Shown: positions 36,048 through 46,103 of the stretch, one piece after another
Position numbering within the stretch: the first letter of the stretch is position 1
Layout: the number at the start of each line of letters is the position of its first letter
Source: Ceratobasidium sp. AG-K
Taxonomy: Eukaryota; Basidiomycota; Agaricomycetes; Cantharellales; Ceratobasidiaceae
Length of the DNA stretch: 64,000 nt
Assembly: GCA_037039685.1 (NCBI GenBank)
Contig: JAWNGF010000010.1
Location: 1 to 64,000 of the forward strand
Reading direction: 5' to 3'
Notes under the pieces: model-generated
Seen by the model: the letters and a program-made list of their open reading frames with translations, nothing else
Databases searched by the model: none
What the model was told of the DNA's origin: nothing
Translations under genes and position numbers: made by a program

Positions 36048-37340
36048 ATGTCTATTCAAGAAGATGGAGGATCACGTCCTTCATCCACTATATCAACAAG
36101 AAGAGGACCCTGTCGAGCTGCAAGGCCGACAGGATCACTAAACAAGCAAGATATTGCACAAGCTCAAGCGGGAGGGCCCGTCCGATCACGCTCCCAAAGT
36201 CAAACATCAATGCCGGGAGCCTTCGGCATTACCAACATGACAACAGTACAAGAAGAAGAACCCACTATCACAAATAGAGAACCGGGAGATCTTACAAATG
36301 ACCCCACTCCTGCTGTAATCTGCATTTCAACCGGAAGTCCAGGGCCATCACGTCCCTTGTGGCCACTAGGATCTAGGAGACAGTTTTTTTCTCCCCAACC
36401 CAAAGCTCATGGGGGTGTCTCGCTCGTTCCCATTAGACCTCCTCCTACACCACATCCAGATGCAGAATCTACCAGGATCGACAAATTAGAACTGAGAATC
36501 CAACGACTGATTGAGAACCCAAGCATCGGTAGTGGACCGCGTCGTCCCAAGGTCACTCGCCCGGAAGCCTTTGACGGAAAGAAAGGAGAGGGTGCTGAAA
36601 TGTTCATCACACAAATGGAGAGCTACTTTGTATGTCTAGGCGATCAGTACACTTCCGACGAAGAAAGGATCCGCAAAGCCCTAGCAAACTTCAAATCCGA
36701 GAACAAAGCCGCCACCCACTGGGCACAAGTACTCTTACGATCGCTTAACCAAGGGGGAAATAACCAAAATCTTGCCTCATGGGAAAGTTTCAAAGCACAC
36801 TTCATGGAACAGTTCAGCGACCCTAACAAAAAAGCTAAAGCCGAATCGGACATCCAAAAATGCAAACAAACCAATTCGGTAGCAAACTATGCTTCGGAAT
36901 TCCGATACCTTCTGGTAGACGTAAACAGGGGACAGGAAGCTCTGATCAACCAATTCAAGGAAGGGTTGAAGTCTGAAGTCAAAACCGAACTAGCTCGTTT
37001 TGAACTAACCCTGATCAATGAAGATGGGACAGAACGAGAACTTTCCCTTGACCGCTGGATCTCAATCGCAATCTCTATTGACCAGAAATTGCAACAAATC
37101 AAGGCCTCTACAGGGAAGAAGGCAGCCCAACCAACCGCTAGCAGACAATCCTCTACAAAGCGGCTACCCGACGAAGTATACAAAGCAAGGATAGCAACCA
37201 ACCGCTGCCTGAAGTGCGGACAGGAAGGACACCGTTCATTCAAATGCCCGTCCAAGGAATGGATAACGACGGAACCTAGCATTAAAGGAAGGGAGGCAAC
37301 AATAATGGAAGACTCGGGAAAAGAAGGGGTCTCCCTCTAA
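36048..37340 (+). CDS. Element B Gag
   Basis: 430 residues from ATG 36048 to TAA 37338-37340. It has a Ser/Pro-rich N-terminus, a short coiled-coil-like stretch (IDKLELRIQRL), the Ty3-type capsid region (MFITQMESYF, THWAQVLLRSLN, WESFKAHFMEQF) and one CCHC knuckle CLKCGQEGHRSFKC near the C-terminus. Near its end is the heptamer G GGA AAA (37316-37322) in the correct phase for a -1 shift into pol. Role: forms the particle and binds RNA. Confidence 0.92.
   Translation: MSIQEDGGSRPSSTISTRRGPCRAARPTGSLNKQDIAQAQAGGPVRSRSQSQTSMPGAFGITNMTTVQEEEPTITNREPGDLTNDPTPAVICISTGSPGPSRPLWPLGSRRQFFSPQPKAHGGVSLVPIRPPPTPHPDAESTRIDKLELRIQRLIENPSIGSGPRRPKVTRPEAFDGKKGEGAEMFITQMESYFVCLGDQYTSDEERIRKALANFKSENKAATHWAQVLLRSLNQGGNNQNLASWESFKAHFMEQFSDPNKKAKAESDIQKCKQTNSVANYASEFRYLLVDVNRGQEALINQFKEGLKSEVKTELARFELTLINEDGTERELSLDRWISIAISIDQKLQQIKASTGKKAAQPTASRQSSTKRLPDEVYKARIATNRCLKCGQEGHRSFKCPSKEWITTEPSIKGREATIMEDSGKEGVSL
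37316..37322 (+). promoter_or_regulatory. Element B gag/pol -1 frameshift site (GGGAAAA)
   Basis: In the gag frame the bases read G GGA AAA. Slipping one base back moves the ribosome into the pol frame, which is open from 37322 onwards. The same heptamer in the same phase is found in C (48603-48609) and H (63157-63163). A downstream stimulating structure was not established. Confidence 0.6.
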
Positions 37341-37342
37341 CT

Positions 37343-40300
37343 GTGTGTGGAGAGACCAAAAAACCGGCAACGGAAACAATGTACTTTAGAGCAACAAATG
37401 AGTCAACCATTGTTTACACAAACGTTGCCGGAATCACAGAACTTATCCCAACCCTTATCGATTCTGGAGCATCAAGAAACTTCTTGGACATCTCTTGGGC
37501 TCGATCCAACAATATTCCACTCATGGAACTTTCCACTCCAAGAAAAGTAATTGGTATCTGGGGGAAGGAACTCTCTCACCAAATACGTTTCAAAGCTAAG
37601 CTGGAACTAGACGTGGAGGGAAGAACCTTCAAACAAGTCTTCTTTGCTATGCCTACTGGAGAAACCAAACTTATCCTAGGACTGGAATGGTTAGAAGAAG
37701 CTAACCCGGTCATCAATTGGAAAACGAAGCACATATCATGGCGGCCAGAACCCATCCAAGCAAGAACGGCCTCAATAGACGACCTACCCAAGGAATTCAA
37801 AGAATTTGCCGATGTCTTCAGTGAAGAGAAATTCAAAAGAATCCCGGATCATCGTCCATACGACTGCGCAATCGACTTCAAGGAAGGAGCTGAACTTCCA
37901 AAACCGGCCAGACTGATCCCACTCTCTCCAGCAGAATCAATTGCACTAAGAGAATACTTGGATGAAGAAATCGCAGCGGGAAAGATCCGACCAAGTAAAT
38001 CACCCATTGCTTCACCTTGTTTCTTTGTCAAAAAACCGATCGATCAAAAAAATCCAGGGGCAGTACGCCAACTACGACTTGTTCAAGACCTCAGAGGAGT
38101 AAACGCCATTACAAAGGACGACAGATTCCCGATGCCCCTAATGGAAGACCTCCTGGATAAAATCAAAGACGCGAAAATTTTCTCCAAGATCAATCTACGC
38201 ATGGGTTTCAACAATATCAGAATTAGGGAGGGCAACGAATGGAAGACAGCTTTCAGAACAAAGGAAGGACTGTTTGAATACATCGTCATGCCTTTTGGAC
38301 TAAAAAACGCGCCCGCCATTTTCCAAAGATATATGAATCACATTTTTCATGATCTTATCAACGTATGTGTCATAGTATACATTGACGACATCCTAGTCTT
38401 CTCTAAGGACAGAAGTCAACATACCGTGGATGTCAGAAGAGTACTAAAGATCTTACTGGAGGAAAATCTTTTCGCAAAGCTTCCAAAATGCGAATTCTTT
38501 GTCACCAAATTGACATATACTGGACTTGGAATCAGCGATTCGGGCATCTCAATGGAGGAAGAAAAGGTCAAGGCAATAAAGGAATGGAAGGAACCAAGAA
38601 CGGTCAAGCAGGTCCAAGCATTCCTAGGATTCGCAAATTTCTACCGAAGATTTGTACTGAATTTCAGCCAATTAGCAAAACCCCTGACAACCTTGACAAG
38701 AAAGGAGAACAAGTGGGAATGGGGAAACGAGCAGCAGGAAGCATTTGAAGCCCTAAAAACGGAAATCAGCAAGGAACCCACTCTACGCCATCCGAACCCT
38801 GACAAACCCTTTTTTTTGGAAACAGACGCAAGTGGAGTAGCAATGGGAGCTATCCTGTTGCAAAGGCAGGAGGATGGCTACCTGCACCCTATTGCTTTCC
38901 TTTCAAAATCTTTCAACGAAGCTCAACTCAACTACAACGTCCATGATAAAGAACTTATGGCAATTATAGAATCTTTAACACACTGGAGGCTATACCTCGA
39001 AGGAACAAAGGAACCCATCACCATCTACACCGATCATAGGAACCTACAGTTCTGGAAGGAAGCAAGAACATTCAACCGTCAACACGCAAGATGGCACCAA
39101 TTACTTGCTTCCTATAACTTTGACATCATATACCGCCCTGGAATCCTGTCATCTAAACCGGACCTTTTGTCAAGACGATCAGACCATGAAGATACCCCCA
39201 CGCCTGAACAAGTTATGATAGCTGCCAAAAGGTTCAAGGGGTTTATGGGACAAGTAGACACAGACATCATAGAAACAATCAAGGAGGCACAGGAAACAGA
39301 CGAAGGGTTGACACAAATCAAAGAAATCTGCAAATCGAGGGAAACGTTACCAAAAACCCTACAACACAGTGCAAAGGATTATGATTTCAAGGAGGGACTA
39401 TTATGGTTCAAGGGAAGGATTTACATGCCAGAAGATAAGGAATCCAGGCTGGCCATCATGCGAGTTCACCACGACTCAAAAATTGCGGGTCATCAAGGAC
39501 AAGCTAGAACTTTGGAACTAATATCAAGAAGATACTTCTGGCCAGGAATGAAGCAAAGCGTAAACAGATACGTGGAATCCTGTGAGACTTGCCAACGGAC
39601 GAAGGGATCAAAATCGATAGTTCCGGTCAAGCCTCTAGAGATTCCAAAGGGACCATGGGAAGACATAGCGTTTGACTTCGTAGTGAAATTACCAAAATCG
39701 AAAGGAGCAGATAGCATCTTAGTAGTGGTGGACCGATTCTCAAGGATGGCGCATTTCATACCCTGCAAAGAATCTCACACGGCAAGCGACCTTGCAAACC
39801 TTTTTATCACAAATGTTTGGAAACTACACGGCTTTCCAAAAAGCACGATCTCAGACCAAGGGACTACTTTCAATTCCAAACTTATGAAAGCCATTTATGA
39901 GAAAATTGGAACTAGCCCAGGTTTCAGTACTGCCTACCACCCCCAAACAGATGGAATAACGGAGAGAATCAACCACTGGATGGAAGGCTGGCTACGATCA
40001 TTTGTTAACTACCGACAGGATGATTGGGCGGACCTGTTACCGATTGCGGAATTCAGCTATAATCTACAGAAGCACCGCGTAACGGGTAGTTCCCCTTTCG
40101 AAATTGTCTATGGCAGGGAACCACTGTGGAACATCTCAGCAGAAGAATCAGCGGTTCCGGAAGCAAACAACATCACGAAAAAATGGCGTAAAATCCGCGA
40201 CGAAGCTATTGCATCAATGGAAAGCCAAAGGCTCCCAGAAGAAGAGCCAAGAAACGAGTACAAGGAAGGAGATCTAGTATGGCTATTGGGAAAGAACATT

Positions 40301-41257
40301 CAAACAAAAAGACCCTCAAAAAAGCTGGATAACAAAAAACACGGGCCATTTGTTGTGAAGCGAAAGATAGGGTCACACGCTTATGAGCTCACTTTGCCAG
40401 CAACTATGAGGGTGCACCCTGCTTTCCACATTGATTTGCTCAGCCCTTACAAAGAAGACACAGAATTCAACCGAAACCAACCCCGACCACCGCCGATCAT
40501 AACAGAAGAAGGAGAAGAGGAATACAAAGTAGAAAAAATCATGGACTGGAAGGAAACAAAGGATGGGCTTTTCTACAGGGTCAGATGGAAGGGTTATGGA
40601 AACAAAGAAGACACGGAACAAAGGGCAGAAGACTTTGGCCACCTGTCCAAGATCATCAAGGACTTGCTACGGGGACACCCCGAGGCTCCAACACCTTCTA
40701 ACTATGATCCGAAAAAGATAAAAGGAAAGGGGAGCACAATGAGTAGCGACATCTGCAAGACTTGCGACTACTCCAAGCTTCACTCCTCACTCTACTCACT
40801 AAATCTTCTCTGTTGCCTGCAATGCCTGCCATCACCCGCTCCACCATCGCCAACAACCTCACCCGTGTCCTTGACGGACCAGCGTTTGCTACGGCGAGAA
40901 TCCTTGATGCAGGGGCCGCTCTCTACGTCTTCAAGAGGTCCCAGCAAGGCTCCGGAAGAATGCACTTTACGGCATCGGACGACATCTTGCACTCGGACTT
41001 GGGAGAATTCCAATGGGTCGGAAAAAAATGGCCGACATGCATGCAACTCCTACAAAAGGACATCTTTGTCTGTCGAGGATGCGCGGCGTTCCAAGTTTCG
41101 GAGGTTGTCCTCCTCTCCACCCATATGCTCGGGGTTGTGGAATGGGGACAAGAGGGGGCATACTCAAGTGAATGGGTACCAGGATACGATGGGAGACCAC
41201 CAACACTCCGGCCCAGGTGGAATGACGCTTGGGACACCAACTACAAAAAGGACCTGA
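37343..41257 (+). CDS. Element B Pol (PR-RT-RNaseH-IN-chromodomain)
   Basis: The frame is -1 relative to gag and open from the slip site; the first internal ATG is at 37379. Protease: PTLIDSGASRNFLD. RT: RLVQDLRGVNAI, MPFGLKNAPAIFQ, and YIDDILVFS (about 38378-38404). RNase H: LETDASGVAMGAIL and YTDHRNLQFW. Integrase: HHDSKIAGHQGQ with CETCQ for zinc, and DDE residues in VVVDRFS, ISDQGTTF and GITERIN. A chromodomain follows (EEYKVEKIMDWKE, YRVRWKGYG). The frame is not closed after the chromodomain; it continues to 41257 and overlaps the accessory ORF by 436 nt. One small oddity: the RT segment FSKINLRMGF has Asn where relatives have Asp. Confidence 0.93.
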   Translation: MCGETKKPATETMYFRATNESTIVYTNVAGITELIPTLIDSGASRNFLDISWARSNNIPLMELSTPRKVIGIWGKELSHQIRFKAKLELDVEGRTFKQVFFAMPTGETKLILGLEWLEEANPVINWKTKHISWRPEPIQARTASIDDLPKEFKEFADVFSEEKFKRIPDHRPYDCAIDFKEGAELPKPARLIPLSPAESIALREYLDEEIAAGKIRPSKSPIASPCFFVKKPIDQKNPGAVRQLRLVQDLRGVNAITKDDRFPMPLMEDLLDKIKDAKIFSKINLRMGFNNIRIREGNEWKTAFRTKEGLFEYIVMPFGLKNAPAIFQRYMNHIFHDLINVCVIVYIDDILVFSKDRSQHTVDVRRVLKILLEENLFAKLPKCEFFVTKLTYTGLGISDSGISMEEEKVKAIKEWKEPRTVKQVQAFLGFANFYRRFVLNFSQLAKPLTTLTRKENKWEWGNEQQEAFEALKTEISKEPTLRHPNPDKPFFLETDASGVAMGAILLQRQEDGYLHPIAFLSKSFNEAQLNYNVHDKELMAIIESLTHWRLYLEGTKEPITIYTDHRNLQFWKEARTFNRQHARWHQLLASYNFDIIYRPGILSSKPDLLSRRSDHEDTPTPEQVMIAAKRFKGFMGQVDTDIIETIKEAQETDEGLTQIKEICKSRETLPKTLQHSAKDYDFKEGLLWFKGRIYMPEDKESRLAIMRVHHDSKIAGHQGQARTLELISRRYFWPGMKQSVNRYVESCETCQRTKGSKSIVPVKPLEIPKGPWEDIAFDFVVKLPKSKGADSILVVVDRFSRMAHFIPCKESHTASDLANLFITNVWKLHGFPKSTISDQGTTFNSKLMKAIYEKIGTSPGFSTAYHPQTDGITERINHWMEGWLRSFVNYRQDDWADLLPIAEFSYNLQKHRVTGSSPFEIVYGREPLWNISAEESAVPEANNITKKWRKIRDEAIASMESQRLPEEEPRNEYKEGDLVWLLGKNIQTKRPSKKLDNKKHGPFVVKRKIGSHAYELTLPATMRVHPAFHIDLLSPYKEDTEFNRNQPRPPPIITEEGEEEYKVEKIMDWKETKDGLFYRVRWKGYGNKEDTEQRAEDFGHLSKIIKDLLRGHPEAPTPSNYDPKKIKGKGSTMSSDICKTCDYSKLHSSLYSLNLLCCLQCLPSPAPPSPTTSPVSLTDQRLLRRESLMQGPLSTSSRGPSKAPEECTLRHRTTSCTRTWENSNGSEKNGRHACNSYKRTSLSVEDARRSKFRRLSSSPPICSGLWNGDKRGHTQVNGYQDTMGDHQHSGPGGMTLGTPTTKRT

Positions 41258-41586
41258 GCGACTGGAGGATGGAGAGGGGCAGATATCAGAAGGAGAAAAT
41301 CGAATGGGAGCCCTACTGGTGGAAGAAGGAGGAGACTGACGTGTCGGCATGGAAGGAGGCAGAGCCCAATGTACGACAATGGGATGAGGAGTTTGTGGAG
41401 GCCCAGGAGAGGGTTTTGGACTGGTCCCAGGCGGACTGGACGAAGGAGGAGACTTGGGAAGAATGGGAGAAGTTCTTGGACGAACCGGGAAATACCGTCT
41501 TCAATCCCATCAACCTGACCTTGGAGGACAAAGAGGGGTTGGAGGAATATATGCTGAAGAAGGAAAAAGACTGCGCAGTGCAGTAG
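40822..41586 (+). CDS. Element B accessory protein (CxGC, Trp-rich) between pol and 3' LTR
   Basis: 254 residues from ATG 40822 to the TAG at 41584-41586, in the -1 frame relative to pol. The N-terminal half has AALYVFKRS, DLGEFQWVGKKW and the cysteine pair VCRGCAAFQVSEVVLLS. The C-terminal half is highly charged and Trp-rich (DLSDWRMERGRY, WEPYWWKKEE, TWEEWEKFLDEPG). No signal peptide, membrane segment or known fold was recognised. A close homologue with one nonsense codon is in D (56226-56960), and a possible distant one is in A. Persistence of the frame in separate families points to selection in active copies. Function unknown; a nucleic-acid or capsid partner is only a guess. Confidence 0.82.
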   Translation: MPAITRSTIANNLTRVLDGPAFATARILDAGAALYVFKRSQQGSGRMHFTASDDILHSDLGEFQWVGKKWPTCMQLLQKDIFVCRGCAAFQVSEVVLLSTHMLGVVEWGQEGAYSSEWVPGYDGRPPTLRPRWNDAWDTNYKKDLSDWRMERGRYQKEKIEWEPYWWKKEETDVSAWKEAEPNVRQWDEEFVEAQERVLDWSQADWTKEETWEEWEKFLDEPGNTVFNPINLTLEDKEGLEEYMLKKEKDCAVQ

Positions 41587-41627
41587 GTCCGTTCAGGTCC
41601 CCCAAACGGACTCCTAGGGGGGAGTAA

Positions 41628-42083
41628 TGTTGTGAGCTAGCTCTCTCCATCGGACTCGCCCGTTGCTTTGCCCGCCTGTCTCCCGCTTTGTGTTGCGTTC
41701 CCGTTTCCGTTTGCCGCGTTGCCACCTTCTTGTGGTTATTCTGTTACATTGTGTAACGCGGCAGTGCTTTGTACGAGTCATGTCTGTTTATACAGCATGA
41801 CTCACATGGACACTCCTGACTGGCTTTCTTGTTTGACTCATGTGGCTGCGCTTTGTATGACTCGGCCGTTTTGTGAATATATATAGAGGACCAACAAGCC
41901 TGGTAATCCCAGCTTGTTTTGTCTCGTCAAAACATCCCCTTTGAGTGACACTTTGAACCACCCCTACCCTCAAGAGCCTACAGACACTTAAGTGTGTTGC
42001 GGTTCAAGAGGTCACTTAGGTCTTAGTGCCGTCCACTCCCCATTGCGGCTTGTCTCATTGCCACCAAGAAGAAGCTTACGACA
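41628..42083 (+). repeat. Element B 3' LTR
   Basis: 456 bp, starts TGTTGTGAGC right after the polypurine tract and ends CTTACGACA before the TGTAG duplicate. It has the same length as the 5' copy. Confidence 0.94.
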
Positions 42084-44713
42084 TGTAGCAAGAGTTGCAG
42101 TGCTGAGCAGAGTTTTCCATTGCTGGGGAGCTCCTCTAAGCACTTCCTCAATAGCTTCTGGATCTGTGAAAGTATATGCTGCATCAAGAAGGTCTTTCTT
42201 GCGCATGATATACTGTGAAGGAGTTTCTGACTCAGTATCTTTACCTGGTTCCCTATACTTGGCCTGATGAGCTTTAGATCTCAACTTGTTGAGCCAATCG
42301 GGGTTCCAGAAGTATCTAGCCATATTTTCCTTCATAAGGCGCCAGTCCTGCATCATATATTGCTGCCAAGCAGGATCTAGTGCATTAAACCATATTTTGG
42401 CATCCTTCTCAAACCTTAGTGGTACTACATAACCCAGTTCTCCCAAGAGATCTGGGTGTCTCCTTACTACATGGTCCAATTGAGTGATCCATTCCATCAG
42501 CTCTTCTGCACCACCATAGTATTTGGGTACCACCTGTTCTATTTTGAGACGCGAATCAAAATGTGGTCTAGTAAGCCTGGGAGCTGTTCCTGCAGGTCCT
42601 GGAGGTCCAGGGGGACCAGGAGGACCTACTAGATAGTAGTAATTCCCACCACCAGGAGGACCAGGGGGACCAGGAGGACCACCACCTTGTCTACCCTGTG
42701 GAGGAATTGGAGGACCACCATTCCCATTAGGGGGACCACCACTGCCTCCAGGAGGACCACCATTACCTCCAGGGGGACCACCATTATCTCCAGGGGGACC
42801 ATATGGGTCACCATTGCCTCCAGGAGGATTAGGAGGATTCCCACCATTGCCTGAACCACCATTACCTGGGTTTCCTCCTTGATCAGAAGGACCAGCTCCA
42901 GGTGGTCCACCATGGTGCCAATAGGGTGGATTCCTAGGTTGATCAGGAGGAGTTCTCTGACTTCCTTCATGGTTACTTAGGTCTTTACCATCCTTAAGGT
43001 CTGGTTGTTTGGTGGCAATCATGCCAGTAGCATGTTGATTCAACCTTTCTATATGTCCATATTGATTGTACCTTATGGGAGATGGCTGAAGAATCTCAGC
43101 AGTTTCTCCTTCCTCCAAGGGAGCTCTGGACCTATGTCTAGGCCTTCTAAGAGTATCATTAGAGTAAGGATCAACTACAACAGGTGCAGCAGTTACTTCC
43201 ACAGGTGCAACACTAGGCTGAGTACTAGTAGGTTGTAGTATACTACTAACTTTGGGTCCTAATTGAGAAACTACTGCAGTAGGAGGTTGGGTTAAAGCAG
43301 GTGGAGGAGAAGACAGAGTACCTCCTATCATATTGGAGAGCCTTCTTCCCATCACTCTTCCTGATCCAACTTTAGGTCTACTAGGAGTCTCAGGTATTGT
43401 TTCTTCCTCAATAGGTTTCATGGAATCCTTATTGAAGAAGGAAAAGCTCAATGGTTGGGAAACCATTCCTGATTTTCTAGGACCTATTCCAGTAGTACTA
43501 TTTCCAGGTAGGCCAAATGCAGTATTAGTAGCAGGGCCTAGTACTGAAACTTGAGGATTAGAAGATTGACCAAGTTGTTGCATTAGCCCAGGTGTAAACT
43601 GAGCTCCTCCAACAAATGGAGTACTCCTGAGGGGAGTAACCATTGGTATGGGACTTTTTCTAATCACATTGTCTTCAGGACTATTAGACCTAGTCTTGAT
43701 AAAACCAAAAGCACCAGATTTGCACCTATGGTAATACCTTGGAACCAGAGAAGGTGTCATAGTAGTTACTGGATCTTCAGACTCTTGCCTGAGAGCAAGG
43801 GGGTTAGGATTAGTAACTACTGCTTCAGCAGCTTCTCTAGCTCTAGGAGCATATATGGGGAACTGGTCAAAGTCTGTGGAATTATGTGACAACACAGTTT
43901 CCATATGACCTTGAATAGCTTTGCTCTTACCTTTATCCTCATTCCTTCTTAATTCCCTGTAAATGTAAGCCAAAAAGCACTCCACTTCATCCCTATAAAC
44001 TACAGCAGCTTTTTCATGCTGAGCTTTATTGAATGTAGTGTAAGTCTCTGTTGCAGGGTAGGAAGGAACTTCAGGATGGTCCACTTCATCTTCTGGAATC
44101 TCCCTTTGACAGTGCTGCCTATACAGAACCTTCAGATCTCTTTTAAAAGATCCATGTAGTGTATGATTAAAATCCATAACTACATCTTGAGAAGGGTTGT
44201 GTATCCATTTAGGAGCAAATACACAAAAGGTATCCAGAGTCTGAAGATAAGAGGCTGCCCATTTTCTTCCTTGAATTGATAGATAGATGTTATGCTCATG
44301 AGGAATTGGACTTTTAGAATAAATCTTCCAGCCAATAGCCCTAGCTAGCTTCCTTCTATCATTGATATCACTATACTGGCGCACAGTATTAGTGAGTTGA
44401 GCAGTAGCAGGAGTATATATAAGTCTCCTTCTATCAGACTCAGATAGTGCAGTAAATGAGGTGGAGGCCATAGGCAGATAGGGCATTAATGAGTACATGT
44501 AGTCCTCATCAGCTTCAATCTCTTGCCAGTTAAGACACTCCAATCAGACTGAGCATCATGGGCTGACCACCTATTTCTTTGAGGAAGATAGGAGGGTCCA
44601 GCAGTAGGGGTTCTAGGTCCTTGTTGTGACACTGAGTCTAGAGGAGTAACCTCCTCTTCAGCAGCAACAGTCCTAGATTCATGTAAGGAGGTGCTAGAAT
44701 TAGAACTAGACAT
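42084..44713 (-). CDS. E1 gag, N-terminal part with collagen-like Gly-Pro region
   Basis: Starts at ATG 44713 (MSSSNSSTSL), 79 nt inside the LTR. Near 44530-44543 the coding frame changes without an intron, so a one-base frameshift is present here (mutation or assembly error). The rest is open down to the B insertion. Order: a Ser/Thr-rich start, a helical region (SESDRRRLIYTPA to about 43900), a long Pro/Ser-rich linker, a Gly/Pro/Asn-rich block with GGPPGGNGG and GPPGPPGPPG repeats (about 42590-42930), then a capsid-like retrotransposon-gag region (EELMEWITQLDHVVRR, WFNALDPAWQQYMMQDW). It is large for Gag: with the C-terminal piece over 1,000 residues. Confidence 0.85.
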
Positions 44714-44774
44714 CTCTTAAGCACAGTATAGGTGTTGGGTAGTAATCCAATATATGTAGCAACAAAGATTACTA

Positions 44775-44792
44775 CCTGGGTCGCTTCACCAA
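44775..44792 (-). promoter_or_regulatory. E1 primer-binding site of tRNA type
   Basis: One base inside the 5' LTR end the minus strand reads TGGTGAAGCGACCCAG. The TGG start is complementary to a tRNA CCA end, unlike the self-priming sites of A, B, C and H. The tRNA would end CTGGGTCGCTTCACCA; its identity was not determined. Confidence 0.5.
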
Positions 44793-45963
44793 TGTTATAT
44801 ATCTGAGAGTTGCAGCTACTTGTATGTACAAGTGATATAACTACAGAATACACACAGTGGAACAATATAAAGTAATGTCTCAGTAGTCTGAGATGCTCTC
44901 AGTAAGTAAGCAATCTAGTTGCACACTTAATGGAATTGATACTAAGCTTTCCTACTGTAGAGTGTATGTACACTAGTAATAGAAAGAGCAGGAGTACTGA
45001 GCTCAGGTTCCCTTAGCTATTAAATGTCACTGTTTCACACTCCTAGTTGCAATGAACTAAGTATGTACTAATCTTAGGCTATTCCCTAAATGCCTTCCTT
45101 GTTCTTACTTGTAAAAGCACTATAAGACGTCTGCAACCTTTCCTCTATAATAGGTACTCAGGAGATCCTTTTCTTTAGGCTAACAAATACTGTTTGAGGC
45201 ACACAACAATAATGGGGGAAATCACACAGCCAAGCCAAAGCACAACAGATGTAGAGTGAGGTGAGGATGGAGGGCTCTTAGAGGGCATGTATTTATACCC
45301 TAGAGGCCTCAGAACACTAGTCATCTGGTTGTGGCTATCATTGGGGGCATCTACCAATGATAGGAGGGGTGGATGAACACTGATGCCTTGATGACTAGCA
45401 TTCATGGAGTCAGAGTGCTTTGGTTGGCTGGAACATATATTATGAGTCATCTAACTAATTGCTCCAGTCAAGTAACTATACTAAATCACTATCTACAAGC
45501 TATGCAGCTCTCAAGATCTGGTGGCTGCTGAAATGAGTCATTTCAGCACCTTGACAAGCCACGAGACATATCGCGGGAAATAGCCGGTCAATTCACATAA
45601 AACAAATGCGATCGGCTGAATTGGAAGCTTGCGAGTCAGTCGCAAGTTCAAGCTAAGCGAACGGATCAGTATTGGTGGAGATACAAGTATAACAATGTAT
45701 CTCTCCCTAAGCGCCAAAGACAATAAACTTAGACATTTCATATCTTTATGAAATCCCTGCATATAGAGACGCAAAAGACAGTGAATTGAAGCTACTAGAG
45801 AGTAATACATTTCGACATAAAGAAGTAGCACAAAAGTAGCGTTCAAGAGGGAGTAAAGACAGTTACAAAACTGCATACATGCAAACAAGCAGAAAAGTCG
45901 CCACAAGCATAGGTTTGGATTTCAGTATGTTATTCCTATGACAGAATGTCAGTATCCATAACA
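44793..45963 (-). repeat. E1 5' LTR
   Basis: 1,171 bp, same length and almost the same sequence as 18534-19704. On the minus strand it starts TGTTATGGATACTGAC and ends ATATATAACA. A TATAAAT box lies at 45292-45298 on the minus strand. The GCAGC duplicate follows at 45964-45968. Confidence 0.93.
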
Positions 45964-46103
45964 GCAGCAGTGCTTAACACTGCCACGTTTGCCTATATAT
46001 ATGAGCCAAACCAAGCCTGGTAACCCCAGCTTGTTTGCCTTGTTGTTCACCCTCACAATGTCCCTCTACCTCTAAGTGTTAAGAGTGTGCTCAGTGCAGC
46101 ACT
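45964..46103 (+). repeat. LTR F, right piece
   Basis: Continuation of LTR F (18252-18533) beyond E1. After the GCAGC duplicate it has CTATATATATGAG, then CCTGGTAACCCCAGCTTGTTTG and a pyrimidine-rich stretch, as in the B and D LTRs. It is cut at 46103 by the start of element C. Confidence 0.65.

Larger units (their letters stand above)
35571..42083 (+). mobile_element. Element B: intact-looking Ty3/gypsy chromodomain retrotransposon inserted in E1 gag
   Basis: 6,513 bp with 456-bp LTRs (35571-36026 and 41628-42083) and a TGTAG target duplication (35566-35570 and 42084-42088). It has PBS, gag, pol, an accessory ORF and a purine tract (CCTAGGGGGGAGTAA). No nonsense codon or frameshift was found other than the expected gag/pol shift, and the RT, RNase H and IN motifs are complete. 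It is the best candidate for a functional autonomous copy in this window and is richer in CpG than A, C, D and G. Confidence 0.95.
18534..45963 (-). mobile_element. E1: giant minus-strand Ty3/gypsy chromodomain element with three accessory genes, hosting nested A and B
   Basis: Two 1,171-bp LTRs (18534-19704 and 44793-45963) bound the element and GCAGC is duplicated at 18529-18533 and 45964-45968. Read on the minus strand the order is LTR, PBS, gag, pol (PR-RT-RNaseH-IN-chromodomain), a membrane-protein gene, a spliced acidic-protein gene, a 290-aa-protein gene, polypurine tract, LTR. The gag gene is split by element B and the pol gene by element A. Removing both, with one TSD copy each, leaves about 13.0 kb and restores continuous frames across both breaks (checked by frame arithmetic). 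I saw three LTR differences by eye, so the insertion is young relative to the other elements. Apart from one frameshift near the gag start, the genes are open. Confidence 0.93.
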
